Assembly (NCBI RefSeq): GCF_036077095.1
Contig: NZ_CP107960.1
Span: 7,564,001-7,628,000 of the forward strand
From: Streptomyces sp. NBC_00376
GTDB taxonomy: Bacteria; Actinomycetota; Actinomycetes; Streptomycetales; Streptomycetaceae
Direction: 5' to 3'
DNA: 64,000 bases
Shown: piece by piece, positions 50,204 through 58,967 of the stretch
How positions within the stretch are numbered: the first letter of the stretch is position 1
Layout of the letters: each line of letters starts with the position of its first letter
Position numbers and translations under genes: made by a program
The notes under the pieces: generated by a model
What the model was told of the DNA's origin: nothing
The model's input: only the letters and a program-made list of their open reading frames with translations
Databases searched by the model: none

Positions 50204-50941
50204 ATGTCGACCATCGCAGTACTGCGTTCCGAGTGGATCAAGATCAGATCGGTCCGGTCCGTCACGGGATCCTTGATATCCGTCCTCGCCGTGACACTTG
50301 CGGTCACCCTGCTCGCGTTCTCCACGGTCGGCCAGGCCGAGGCGGACAATGTCGACGCCGAGCCGGTCTTCGACGCCTTCTACGCGCTGAACTTCGGCCA
50401 GATCGCGGCCATCAGCTTCGGAGCGACCGCGATCTCGTCCGAGTACCTCAATGGAGCCCTGCGGATATCGCTCGCCGCCGTGCCACGCCGCAACCTCTTC
50501 TACGCTGCCAAGATCGCCCTCGTCGGCGCGCCGGCACTCGTCGTCGGCCTCGTCACCAGCTTCGGCGCCTTCCTGGTGGGACAGTTGTTCATGGGCGAGT
50601 ACGCGATCGACCTGGGCGAGCCGGGCGCGCTGCGGGCGGCCTTCGGGGGCGGGATCTATCTGGCACTGATGGCCCTGTTCGCCGCCGGACTGGCCGTGGT
50701 GCTGCGCAGCGCCGTAGCCGTGCTCAGCCTGCTCATCCCGTTCGTCCTCATAGTCTCCTTCGTGGTCGGTGATGTCGCAGGCGGAGTCGCGCAGTATCTG
50801 CCGGACCGGGCGGGCCAGTTGGTGCTCCACCAGAACCCCGAGGGAAGTCTCGGACCGTGGGGCGGGCTCGCGGTGACTGCGGCCTGGGCGGCGGCTGCCC
50901 TCCTGGCGGGCTGGTGGGCGCTCCGGCGCAGGGACGCGTAG
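50204..50941 (+). CDS. ABC-2 type permease
   Basis: 245 residues, six hydrophobic segments in the ABC-2 layout, with a basic N-terminus (VLRSEWIKIRSVRSVTGSLI) and FGATAISSEYLNGALRISLA after TM2, the usual cytoplasmic amphipathic region. It forms the membrane half of the exporter with the preceding ATPase. ATG 50204 with aggagg upstream, inside the previous gene. Confidence 0.9.
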   Translation: MSTIAVLRSEWIKIRSVRSVTGSLISVLAVTLAVTLLAFSTVGQAEADNVDAEPVFDAFYALNFGQIAAISFGATAISSEYLNGALRISLAAVPRRNLFYAAKIALVGAPALVVGLVTSFGAFLVGQLFMGEYAIDLGEPGALRAAFGGGIYLALMALFAAGLAVVLRSAVAVLSLLIPFVLIVSFVVGDVAGGVAQYLPDRAGQLVLHQNPEGSLGPWGGLAVTAAWAAAALLAGWWALRRRDA

Positions 50942-51038
50942 CCGGTTGCCACGATTCAATACGGCTCAGGGCGGCTGAAAGCACCTCAAAGGCCATGGCG
51001 AGGAACTGCTTGTCAGTGCTGCACGGTTTACTGGCGGC

Positions 51039-51476
51039 ATGACCACCGCACATCACCTCCGCCTCATCGACGCGATGCGCACCTCGGGCTTTCCCACGGA
51101 GCGCATCCGGTCAGGCTCGGGAGTCAGCGGGCCCGGCTACCACACGGCGTCCCTGCACGCGGACGTCGATCACTGGGACGACGACGAGGTGCGGCGACTG
51201 GAACACCGGGCCCAGTGCCTCGCGGAGCATGACGCCCTGCTGACACTGCTCGCGGGTCGCTGGGGTGAGCCGCAGGCGATCAGCCTGTGGAGTGCACAGG
51301 AGCGGATGATCGCCGGCGAGGAGATACCGGAGGCATGGGCCGATACGGTTGCGGGCTGCGAGTTTCTCCAGCTTTGGAGGATCGAGGAGCGGTGGATCGG
51401 CATCGGGCTCTACCTGGAGGAGGAAGGGCCGGGGTGTGAGTTGAACGTCGTGGTGACGGAGATCGATCCGCCGTGA
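51039..51476 (+). CDS. conserved hypothetical protein
   Basis: 145 residues, acidic, Trp-rich (DHWDDDEVRRLEHRAQCLAE; EFLQLWRIEERWIGIGLYLE). No transmembrane segment or known motif. I know similar Streptomyces proteins only as hypothetical. ATG 51039; convergent with the Mug-type gene. The codon bias is good, so it is a real gene. Confidence 0.7.
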   Translation: MTTAHHLRLIDAMRTSGFPTERIRSGSGVSGPGYHTASLHADVDHWDDDEVRRLEHRAQCLAEHDALLTLLAGRWGEPQAISLWSAQERMIAGEEIPEAWADTVAGCEFLQLWRIEERWIGIGLYLEEEGPGCELNVVVTEIDPP

Positions 51477-51584
51477 CCCGGGCAGGCGGTCGGCCGGCGG
51501 TCGGCCGGTCGGAACGACGTTCGGGGAGACGTTCGGCGCGGATGGGACCAGGTGCCGGGAACGGAGGCTGTGGCGCCAGGCGTG

Positions 51585-52229
51585 TCAGGTGGCTTGCGTG
51601 GGATCGGAGAGATCGCCGGGACCGGCAGGATCGACCGCATTGGCAGGGGCCGCGGGATTGGCGGGGACAGCGGGGAAAGCGGGGTCGGCGGTGTTGTGGT
51701 TGACGCAGGCGAGGAGGCGGCCGTACTCCTCCGCCATTGTCTGAGCGGTCCAGTGGGCGTTGAGGCCGCTGGGGTTGGGCAGGGCCCAGATGCGCGCGCC
51801 GCCGATTGCGTGGTCCTGCGGGCCGATCCGTGCGGTACGCCTGCCGAAGGCCGTTCGGTACGCCGTGATCCCTACGACCGCCAGCCACTGCGGTCGCAGC
51901 AGTTCCACCTTGGCTGCCAGGATCTGACCGCCCTCGCGGAATTCCTCGGCGGTGAGCTCGTCCGCCCGGGCGGTGGCCCTCGCGACCACATTGGTGATCC
52001 CGAGGCCGTATCGCAGTAGTTCGCTCTGTTCGGCCGGCTTCAACTGCCGCGGTGTGAAGCCCGACCGATGGAGTACCGGCCAGAACCGGTTGCCGGGGTG
52101 GGCGAAGTGGTGGCCCGTCGCCCCCGTCATCAGGCTCGGGTTGATCCCGCAGAACAGCACACGCAGGCCGCCCGCGACCACATCGGGAACGGTGCGGTCG
52201 CGGGCGGCCTGGAGCTCTTCGGGTGTCAT
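51585..52229 (-). CDS. mug: mismatch-specific uracil/thymine DNA glycosylase (Mug type)
   Basis: 214 residues. The catalytic-site motif GINPSLMTG (about 28-36) and the intercalation motif NPSGLN (~150) are the Mug/TDG signatures. It removes U or modified bases from G:U/G:T mismatches. The last ~35 residues are an Ala/Pro/Asp repeat tail (DPAFPAVPANPAAPANAVDP), beyond the fold. 19 nt behind purB, probably co-transcribed. Confidence 0.9.
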   Translation of the reverse strand: MTPEELQAARDRTVPDVVAGGLRVLFCGINPSLMTGATGHHFAHPGNRFWPVLHRSGFTPRQLKPAEQSELLRYGLGITNVVARATARADELTAEEFREGGQILAAKVELLRPQWLAVVGITAYRTAFGRRTARIGPQDHAIGGARIWALPNPSGLNAHWTAQTMAEEYGRLLACVNHNTADPAFPAVPANPAAPANAVDPAGPGDLSDPTQAT

Positions 52230-52248
52230 CCGGCTGTGGTCGTGGCCG

Positions 52249-53691
52249 TCAGAGGATGGAGCCCGGCGTGTATGCGGCGGCCTCGGGGTGCTGCTTGGCG
52301 ATCTCCTCGATGCGGGAGACCAGCGCCGTGACCTGGTCGCCCGCGGCCCCCGTGAAGGAGAGCTTGTCGGCCATCAGCGCGTCGAGCTGCGCGCGGTCCA
52401 GCGGGATGCGGTCGTCGGCGGCCAGCTTGTCGAGCAGCTCATTGCGCTCGGCGCCCTGCTCGCGCATGGCCAGGGCCGAGGCGACCGCGTTCTCCTTGAT
52501 CGCCTCGTGGGCGACCTCACGGCCGACACCCGCGCGCACCGCACCCATCAGGACCTTGGTCGTAGCGAGGAACGGGAGGTAGCGATCCAGCTCACGGGCG
52601 ACGACTGCCGGGAACGCCCCGAACTCGTCGAGCACCGTCAGGAACGTCTCCAGCAGACCGTCGAACGCGAAGAAGGCGTCCGGGAGTGCCACCCGGCGGA
52701 CCACGGAGCAGGACACGTCGCCCTCGTTCCACTGGTCGCCCGCCAGCTCACCGGTCATCGACGCGTATCCGCGCAGGATCACCATCAGGCCGTTGACCCG
52801 CTCGCAGGACCGCGTGTTCATCTTGTGCGGCATCGCGGACGAGCCGACCTGACCAGGCTTGAAGCCCTCGGTCACCAGCTCGTGCCCGGCCATCAGACGG
52901 ATCGTCTTGGCGACCGACGACGGGGCCGCGGCCAGCTGGACCAGCGCCGTCACCACGTCGTAGTCGAGCGAGCGCGGATAGACCTGGCCGACCGAGGTGA
53001 AGGCCTGGGAGAAGCCGAGGTGTGCGGCGATGCGCTGTTCGAGGTCGGCGAGCTTCCCGGCGTCGCCGCCCAGCAGGTCGAGCATGTCCTGCGCCGTGCC
53101 GACGGGGCCCTTGATGCCCCGCAGCGGGTAGCGGTCCAGCAGGTCCTCGAGCCGTCCGTAGGCCACCAGCAGCTCGTCGGCCGCGGTCGCGAACCGCTTG
53201 CCGAGGGTGGTCGCCTGCGCGGCGACGTTGTGGGAGCGGCCGGCCATGACCAGCTCGCGGTACTCGCCCGACAGCTTGCCGAGCCGGGCCAGGACCGCCA
53301 CCGTGCGGTCGCGCATCAGCTCCAGGGAGAGCCGGATCTGCAGCTGCTCGACGTTCTCCGTGAGGTCCCGGGACGTCATGCCCTTGTGGACCTGCTCGTG
53401 GCCAGCGAGGGCGTTGAATTCCTCGATCCGGGCCTTGACGTCGTGCCGGGTGACCTTCTCGCGCTCGGCGATCGAGGCAAGGTCCACCTGGTCGATGACA
53501 CGTTCGTAATCGGCGAGCGCGGCGTCCGGAACCTCGATCCCGAGGTCCTTCTGAGCGCGCAGCACCGCCAGCCACAGCTGGCGTTCCAGCTTCACCTTCT
53601 GCTCGGGGGACCAGAGGACGGCCAGCTCCGTGGAGGCGTAGCGGCCGGCCAGGACATTGGGGATGCGAGGCTTCGCAGACACAGCAGTCAC
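52249..53691 (-). CDS. purB: adenylosuccinate lyase
   Basis: Purine biosynthesis: cleaves SAICAR and adenylosuccinate to fumarate plus AICAR or AMP. 480 residues of fumarase/ASL superfamily, with signature SSAMPHKMNTRSCERV (~292-307), the catalytic His region (GHEQVHKGMTSRDLTENVEQ) and TSRDLTEN. GTG at 53691 gives the usual N-terminus (TAVSAKPRIPNVLAGRYAST). In one run with the downstream mug gene. Confidence 0.95.
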   Translation of the reverse strand: MTAVSAKPRIPNVLAGRYASTELAVLWSPEQKVKLERQLWLAVLRAQKDLGIEVPDAALADYERVIDQVDLASIAEREKVTRHDVKARIEEFNALAGHEQVHKGMTSRDLTENVEQLQIRLSLELMRDRTVAVLARLGKLSGEYRELVMAGRSHNVAAQATTLGKRFATAADELLVAYGRLEDLLDRYPLRGIKGPVGTAQDMLDLLGGDAGKLADLEQRIAAHLGFSQAFTSVGQVYPRSLDYDVVTALVQLAAAPSSVAKTIRLMAGHELVTEGFKPGQVGSSAMPHKMNTRSCERVNGLMVILRGYASMTGELAGDQWNEGDVSCSVVRRVALPDAFFAFDGLLETFLTVLDEFGAFPAVVARELDRYLPFLATTKVLMGAVRAGVGREVAHEAIKENAVASALAMREQGAERNELLDKLAADDRIPLDRAQLDALMADKLSFTGAAGDQVTALVSRIEEIAKQHPEAAAYTPGSIL

Positions 53692-53750
53692 GTGTCCGGA
53701 TTCTACTGGTGGTTTGTGCAGGCCAGCGCCGCGGTCCGGTTTGTGGGTTG

Positions 53751-54599
53751 CTACGAGAGCGGTGCCGAGTCGATCCTGCGCCAGGTCGCCACGGGGCCGG
53801 GGGCGCCGTTGTCCTCGGGGGTGACCCAGAACGCCCGGCCCAGTTCGGCGCTGTACTGGGCGCCTGTCCGGCCGTCGCCGGACGAGCGGCCGGTCAGGCG
53901 GCGGCCGATCCATGGCATCAGGTGCTCGCGGGCGAAGCGGAGGTCGTCGACCCGCCGCCTGGCCCACCTGGGCGGTACGGCGGTCGGCAGGGGCGTGCGC
54001 CAGTCGTGCTCCGGAGGCAGTCCCAGCGTCTGCCAGACCGCCTCGGCGACCCTGGTGTGCCCGTCCGCCGTCAGATGCAGCCGGTCGACGTCCCACATCC
54101 GGGGATCACCCAGGGCCGGTGCCCCGTACAGATCGACGACCACTGCTCCGTGCCGGGCAGCCAGATCGTCGACCAGGGCGAACAGCTCCTCCATCCGCGG
54201 ACGGAAACGCTCCATCACCGGACCGTTGCGCCCCGGGCTGCGCATGAGCACGAGCGTTTCGCACGAGGGTGCCAGTCGCTCCACGGCCTCCTCGAGCCGT
54301 CCGCGGACCATGCCCATGTCGCACTTGGGCCGCAGTGTGTCGTTGAGCCCGCCGACGAGTGTGACGACATCCGCCTGCATGGCGGCAGCCACATCGACCT
54401 GCTCGTCGACGATCTGGCCGATCAGCTTGCCCCGCACGGCGAGATTCGCGTAGCGGAATCCCGGCGTGCGGGCGGCGAGCCGTCCGGCGAGGACGTCGGC
54501 CCAGCCGCGGTACGAACCGTCGGGCAGCAGGTCCGACATGCCCTCGGTGAACGAGTCGCCGACCGCGACAAGACTGTTGTAGGAGGCATTTGTTTCCAT
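53751..54599 (-). CDS. SGNH/GDSL hydrolase
   Basis: 282 residues. Block I SLVAVGDSFTEGM with the nucleophile Ser, block III GGLNDT, and block V DRLHLTADGH with Asp and His. No signal peptide, so cytoplasmic. Probably a lipase- or esterase-like enzyme; the substrate is unknown. ATG 54599. It lies between the CNNM genes and purB on the same strand. Confidence 0.9.
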   Translation of the reverse strand: METNASYNSLVAVGDSFTEGMSDLLPDGSYRGWADVLAGRLAARTPGFRYANLAVRGKLIGQIVDEQVDVAAAMQADVVTLVGGLNDTLRPKCDMGMVRGRLEEAVERLAPSCETLVLMRSPGRNGPVMERFRPRMEELFALVDDLAARHGAVVVDLYGAPALGDPRMWDVDRLHLTADGHTRVAEAVWQTLGLPPEHDWRTPLPTAVPPRWARRRVDDLRFAREHLMPWIGRRLTGRSSGDGRTGAQYSAELGRAFWVTPEDNGAPGPVATWRRIDSAPLS

Positions 54600-54728
54600 G
54601 GCGATGCGATCGTATCGCGGCGGGTCCGGCCACTCCCGGGGGCCGGAACGGGCCGGAAGTGGCCGGTACGGGCCGGACGGGAACGGAAGAGGCCGCGGCC
54701 GGAGTCCCGTGCCGCGGCCCCACATCGG

Positions 54729-55748
54729 TCAGCGCGCCTTCGGGCGCCCCACCAGCTCGCGGAGCACGTCCTCCATGGTGACCATTCCGGCCAGCCGGTC
54801 GTCCTCGTCGAGCACCGCCGCCAGGTGCGTACGGCTGCGTCGCAGCGCGGTCAGGGCGTCGTCGAGCGGTGTGCCGGCCCGGACCCGCGCGATCGGGCGC
54901 ATCGCCGTCACCGGGAAGGGCACATCGCGCGGCGTGGCATCGAGGGCGTCCTTCACATGGAGGTAGCCCAGGATCCGCTCCTCGCTGTCCATCACGGGGA
55001 AGCGCGAGAAGCCGGTCTCGTTCGAGAGCCGCTCCAGCTGCTCCGGCGTGGTCCCGACCCTGGCATACACGACCCGGTCCACCGGCATCACCACATCACG
55101 CACCGGACGACGGCCCAGCTCCAGCGCGTGGCGCAGTCGCTCGGCCGAGCGGTCGTCGACCAGCCCGGCGTCGCCCGAGTCCGTCACCAGTCGGGCCAGT
55201 TCGTCGTCGGAGAACGTGGCGGACACCTCGTCCTTCGTCTCGACCCGCAGGATCTTGAGCAGCGCGTTGGCGAAGGCGTTGATCGCGAAGATCACCGGGC
55301 GCAGCGCCCTGGCGAGGGCCACCAGCGGCGGTCCGAGCAGCAGCGCGGCGCGTACGGGCTCGGCCAGGGCGATGTTCTTCGGCACCATCTCGCCGAGGAG
55401 CATGTGCAGATACGTCGCCACGGACAGCGCGATCACGAACGAGATCGGATGGATCAGTCCGTGCGGCACGCCCACCGCGTCGAACACCGGCTCCAGCAGG
55501 TGCGCGAAGGCCGGCTCGGCGACGATACCGAGCACCAGCGTGCAGAGGGTGATGCCCAGCTGCGCGGCTGCGAGCAGCGCCGATACGTGTTCGAGGCCCC
55601 AGATGACGCTGCGCGCCCGCCGGTTCCCGGCCTCGGCCTCGGGCTCGATCTGACTGCGGCGTACGGAGATCAGCGCGAACTCAGCCCCGACGAAGAAGGC
55701 ATTGACGACCAGGGTCATCAGTCCGATGAAGAGCTGGACGGCGATCAC
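54729..55748 (-). CDS. CNNM/CBS-domain membrane protein (second of pair)
   Basis: 339 residues. DUF21/CNNM membrane domain (~1-170; LGEMVPKNIALAEP is the family mark), then two CBS domains (~195-325). Lacks the C-terminal CorC domain of its partner. CNNM proteins are linked to Mg2+ or other cation transport. GTG at 55748 lies within the stop of the first CNNM gene (GTGA overlap). Confidence 0.9.
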   Translation of the reverse strand: MIAVQLFIGLMTLVVNAFFVGAEFALISVRRSQIEPEAEAGNRRARSVIWGLEHVSALLAAAQLGITLCTLVLGIVAEPAFAHLLEPVFDAVGVPHGLIHPISFVIALSVATYLHMLLGEMVPKNIALAEPVRAALLLGPPLVALARALRPVIFAINAFANALLKILRVETKDEVSATFSDDELARLVTDSGDAGLVDDRSAERLRHALELGRRPVRDVVMPVDRVVYARVGTTPEQLERLSNETGFSRFPVMDSEERILGYLHVKDALDATPRDVPFPVTAMRPIARVRAGTPLDDALTALRRSRTHLAAVLDEDDRLAGMVTMEDVLRELVGRPKAR

Positions 55749-57082
55749 CGTGCTTCCTCCGTCTGATCGTCGTCGCCGGGGAGCGGCGCGTGCAGCAGGG
55801 CCCGCGCGGCGCGGCGTCCGGATGCGTCGACCACGTCGATCCGCCAGTCCGCCAGCTCGACCGTGTCACCCACTGCGGGGATGCGGCCGACCTCGGTGGC
55901 GATGAGCCCGGCAAGCGTCTCGTAAGGCCCGTCCGGCACCCGCAGTCCGATCGTCTTCAGCTGGTCGATGCGTGCGGCGCCGTCGGCCGACCACAGGGTC
56001 CGCCCGTCGGCGTCCTCGCCGGCCGGTGCGAGGTCCGCGGTCTCGTGCGGGTCGTGCTCGTCGCGCACCTCACCGACCACTTCCTCGACGATGTCCTCCA
56101 GCGTCACGACGCCCGCCGTGCCGCCGTACTCGTCGATGACGACGGCCATGGCGAGCTTGCCCGACAACCGGTCCAGGAGTCGGTCCACCGTGAGCGTCTC
56201 CGGCACGAGCAGGGGTTCGCGCAGCATCTCCGACACGCGGGTACGGGACCGCTGCTCGGCCGGGATGGCCAGCACGTCCTTGATGTGCGCCACACCGACG
56301 ACGGTGTCCAGGCTGCCGAGGTAGACGGGGAAACGTGACAGGCCCGTCGCCCGGGTGGCGTTCGCGACGTCCTCGGCGGTCGCCTGCGCCTCCAGCGCGG
56401 TGACCTGGACCCGGGGGGTCATCACGTTCTCCGCCGTCAGTTCGGCCAGGTTCAGCGTGCGGACGAACAGCTCCGCCGTGTCGGCCTCCAGCGCACCTTC
56501 CTTCGCGCTGTGCCGGGCCAGCGCCGCCAGCTCCTGCGGGCTTCGCGCGGAGGCCAGTTCCTCGGCCGGTTCGAGGCCGAAGCGGCGCACGATCCGGTTG
56601 GCGGTGTTGTTGAGGTGGCTGATGAAGGGGCGGAAGACGGCGGTGAAGGCCCGCTGCGGGGTGGCCACGGTCTTCGCCACGGCGAGCGGGGAGGAGATCG
56701 CCCAGTTCTTCGGGACCAGTTCACCGACGATCATCAGGAACACGGTTGACAGCGCCGTTCCCAGCACCAGGGCCACCGAGGACGCAACGCTCGGCGAGAG
56801 GCCGACCGCCTCCACCGGACCGCGGATCAGCTTCGCGATGGACGGTTCGGAGAGCATGCCGACCACCAGGTTGGTGACGGTGATGCCGAGCTGCGCGCCG
56901 GAGAGCTGGAAGGTGAGGCTGCGTACGGCCTTCATGGCGCTCGCTGCGCCCCGCTCGCCCCGCTCGACGGCGCGTTCGAGCTGTCCGCGCTCGACCGTCG
57001 TCAGAGAGAACTCGGCCGCGACGAAGGCGCCGCAGGCCAGCGAGAGCAGTACCGCCACGAGCAGTAGAAGCACTTCGGTCAT
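55745..57082 (-). CDS. CNNM/CBS/CorC-type membrane protein (first of pair)
   Basis: 445 residues. DUF21 membrane domain (~1-195; VGELVPKNWAISSPLAVAKT), two CBS domains (~215-335), and a CorC_HlyC domain (~350-440). Once called hemolysin C-like, now associated with Mg2+ homeostasis. ATG 57082. Its ~170-bp upstream region is unusual (see the next entry). First of a two-gene unit with the shorter CNNM protein. Confidence 0.92.
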   Translation of the reverse strand: MTEVLLLLVAVLLSLACGAFVAAEFSLTTVERGQLERAVERGERGAASAMKAVRSLTFQLSGAQLGITVTNLVVGMLSEPSIAKLIRGPVEAVGLSPSVASSVALVLGTALSTVFLMIVGELVPKNWAISSPLAVAKTVATPQRAFTAVFRPFISHLNNTANRIVRRFGLEPAEELASARSPQELAALARHSAKEGALEADTAELFVRTLNLAELTAENVMTPRVQVTALEAQATAEDVANATRATGLSRFPVYLGSLDTVVGVAHIKDVLAIPAEQRSRTRVSEMLREPLLVPETLTVDRLLDRLSGKLAMAVVIDEYGGTAGVVTLEDIVEEVVGEVRDEHDPHETADLAPAGEDADGRTLWSADGAARIDQLKTIGLRVPDGPYETLAGLIATEVGRIPAVGDTVELADWRIDVVDASGRRAARALLHAPLPGDDDQTEEAR

Positions 57083-57254
57083 CGGTTCACCTCCGTCCCA
57101 TGATCGGGCAGGGACAGGAGGATCGCTCGGTGCCGGCGATATCGACTACTGGGAGGCTCGCCCATGGACGGACGCTCACACCTTTCGGAAGGATCGGACA
57201 GGAGGACACCATAGTAAAGGGTCGGCAAAGTCAGCCGTTTTAAAGGTGATCCTC
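57083..57254 (-). promoter_or_regulatory. possible structured leader of the CNNM operon
   Basis: 172 bp without a gene. On the minus strand it contains a -10-like tactat, a ccttccgaaagg hairpin and two copies of tcctcctgtcc followed by cgatc, then a ggacggagg ribosome-binding site before the ATG. Its AT content near the start (tttaaaacgg) is unlike the flanking DNA. A cation-sensing leader is plausible for such genes; I could not match it to a known riboswitch family. Confidence 0.35.
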
Positions 57255-57680
57255 TCAGTCGCTGAGCGGCTTCACCCAGCGCCGCCAGTGGTCCTCGCGG
57301 TGGTAGCCGCTCGCGGCCCAGGCGTGGTGTGCCCGTTCGTTGGCCTCGAGAACCATGGCGTCGACCCGTCGCCCGCCAAGGGCGAGGAATCGCTGTTCCG
57401 CCGCTTCCATCAGGGCGGTGGCGACCCCTTGCCGGCGGCAGTCGGGGTGCACGGCCAGCCGGTATGCGGAGCACCGCCAGCCGTCGAAACCGGCGATGAC
57501 GGTTCCCACGAGGCGGCCGTCACGGGCCGCCAGCAGCAGGGCTTCGGGGTCTGTCGAAATGAGCCGGGCCACTCCGTCGTGGTCGTCGCTGATGCTCGTT
57601 CCCTCCGCGGCCTCGCGCCAGAAGCGCAACACGGTGTCGATGTCGGGGAGGCCGGCGTGGCGTATGCGGAGATCACTCAT
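57255..57680 (-). CDS. GNAT-family acetyltransferase
   Basis: 141 residues. Acetyl-CoA motif A: YRLAVHPDCRRQGVATALME (R-R-Q-G-V-A), then VLEANERAHHAWAASGYHRE (motif B, N..A...Y). Small single-domain acetyltransferase; the substrate is unknown. ATG 57680 preferred over an upstream one that adds four residues. Confidence 0.88.
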   Translation of the reverse strand: MSDLRIRHAGLPDIDTVLRFWREAAEGTSISDDHDGVARLISTDPEALLLAARDGRLVGTVIAGFDGWRCSAYRLAVHPDCRRQGVATALMEAAEQRFLALGGRRVDAMVLEANERAHHAWAASGYHREDHWRRWVKPLSD

Positions 57681-57820
57681 GGGGCGAGCCAAGCAGAGCG
57701 CGGATCCGTTCGGCGAATGATTTCGCCATCGGGAGGCGGTGCGACGACTCGGCGATTCCGTGACTCCGCGGATCGGCGATTCCGCGGCTCAATGATTCGG
57801 TGACTCGGTGAACCCACGGC

Positions 57821-58336
57821 TCAGTAGGCGGAGTTGACGTTGTCGATGGATCCGTAGCGGTCGGCGGCGTAGTTGGCGGCCGCGGTGATGTTGGCGACGG
57901 GGTCGGTGAGGCTGCTGGCGGTGCCGGCGACGTGGTAGGCGCTGAAGGTGGGCTGGATGACCTGGAGCAGGCCCTTGGAGGGGGTGCCCTTCTGGGCGTT
58001 GACGTCCCAGCCGTTCTGGGCGTTGGGGTTGCCGCTGGACTCGCGCATGATGTTGCGGTGCAGGCCTTCGTAGGTGCCGGGGATGCCCTTGGCCTTCATG
58101 ATGGCGAGGGATTCCTTGATCCAGCCGTCCAGGTTGTTGGCGTAGCCGCTGTTGCCCTGGGTGTCGCCGGTGGTGGTGGCCTTGGCGACGGCGGGGGTGG
58201 TGGGCTGCTTGGTCTCGGCGGCGTGTGCGGAGGTGGAGGTGAGGGTGAGGGCGGCTGCCGCGGCGGCGGTGGTGGCCAGGGCGGTGACGGACAGGTTGCG
58301 CAGGCGGCTGGTGCGGTTCAGGGCGTGGGTGGTCAT
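57821..58336 (-). CDS. secreted transglycosylase-like protein
   Basis: 171 residues. Sec signal peptide (RLRNLSVTALATTAAAAAAL, cleaved after SAHA at about residue 40). The remainder resembles the small SLT-type transglycosylase domain: WIKESLAIMKAKGIPGTYEG, Glu in MRESSGNPNAQN as probable catalytic acid, GLLQVIQPTFSAYH. Acts on peptidoglycan outside the membrane, possibly linked to spore germination or growth. ATG 58336 with aaggaga upstream. Confidence 0.88.
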   Translation of the reverse strand: MTTHALNRTSRLRNLSVTALATTAAAAAALTLTSTSAHAAETKQPTTPAVAKATTTGDTQGNSGYANNLDGWIKESLAIMKAKGIPGTYEGLHRNIMRESSGNPNAQNGWDVNAQKGTPSKGLLQVIQPTFSAYHVAGTASSLTDPVANITAAANYAADRYGSIDNVNSAY

Positions 58337-58739
58337 GCGGAAGTGACTCTCCTTGGTGAGGGGGTGTGCCGTCCGGGGTGGGTGGCGGCGTGCGGGGCGG
58401 GGGCCCTGCGTGGTCCGGCGGGTGGTCCGTCCGGGCCGGTCGCGGTGGACTGCGACGAGAACCATGGTTAGCGGCGGCCGGGACGGGGGTCAATGATGTG
58501 ACGTACTACCCCAATACGGAGGAATGTCCGAAATGAACCACTCTGGACCGTTTTCGCGCTGCTTGGGACGGCCCTGTTTCTACTATCCGACCTAGGATGT
58601 GACGTGGCCCCTATGGGTGGCATCACATCCACAGAGTCATTTCGAGGGTTTAGGCGGGCGTTTTCTGCGTGCCGTCCCGCGCACTGGTGCCGGTGCACTT
58701 CTCTTGCCGGTGCTAGCGCAAGCGCGCTAGCGTGTTGGT
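58337..58739. other. 403-bp spacer with repeated GATGTGA motifs
   Basis: No gene seen. gatgtgacgt occurs at 58495-58504 and 58596-58605, and tcacatc in inverted orientation at 58623-58629. Promoters for both the transglycosylase and the toxin-antitoxin pair must lie here. The repeats may be operator half-sites for the transglycosylase gene. Confidence 0.45.
58712..58731. promoter_or_regulatory. palindromic operator of the toxin-antitoxin pair
   Basis: gctagcgc-aagc-gcgctagc: perfect 8-bp arms, overlapping a -10-like tagcgt (58728-58733) that ends 6 bp before the antitoxin GTG. Fits autorepression by the RHH antitoxin and a leaderless transcript. Confidence 0.65.
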
Positions 58740-58967
58740 GTGCCCAAGACTCAGCTGAACGTGAGAGTGGACGAGGCCACCGCCGAGGCCGCGCGACAGC
58801 GTGCGTTGCAGAGGGGGATGAGCGTGAACCGCTACATCGAGGAACTCGTGCGGCAGGACGCGGGCGAGGTCGGCCACACATTCGTCGAAGCCGCAGCCGA
58901 CTTCATGAAGCAGTACGAGTCGGTGTTCGCCGAAGAGTTCGGCCCGGAGCGCGAAGGCACGCGTTGA
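58740..58967 (+). CDS. ribbon-helix-helix antitoxin
   Basis: 75 residues. RHH fold: strand TQLNVRVDEATAEAARQRAL, then GMSVNRYIEELVRQD (residues ~28-42), CopG/HicB-like. The C-terminal half (HTFVEAAADFMKQYESVFAE) is a helix likely to bind the toxin. GTG start is probably leaderless. Overlaps the toxin start by 4 bp (TTGA), typical of toxin-antitoxin pairs. Confidence 0.85.
   Translation: MPKTQLNVRVDEATAEAARQRALQRGMSVNRYIEELVRQDAGEVGHTFVEAAADFMKQYESVFAEEFGPEREGTR

Noticed and set aside
57083..57254. M-box or Mn2+ riboswitch in the CNNM leader
   Set aside because: Only short matches (ctcctgt, atgggc) to the M-box core; the obligatory conserved blocks are missing. Kept only as a candidate leader.
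58337..58500. c-di-AMP (ydaO) riboswitch upstream of the transglycosylase gene
   Set aside because: Such riboswitches precede some Streptomyces cell-wall hydrolase genes, but no matching conserved core was found.
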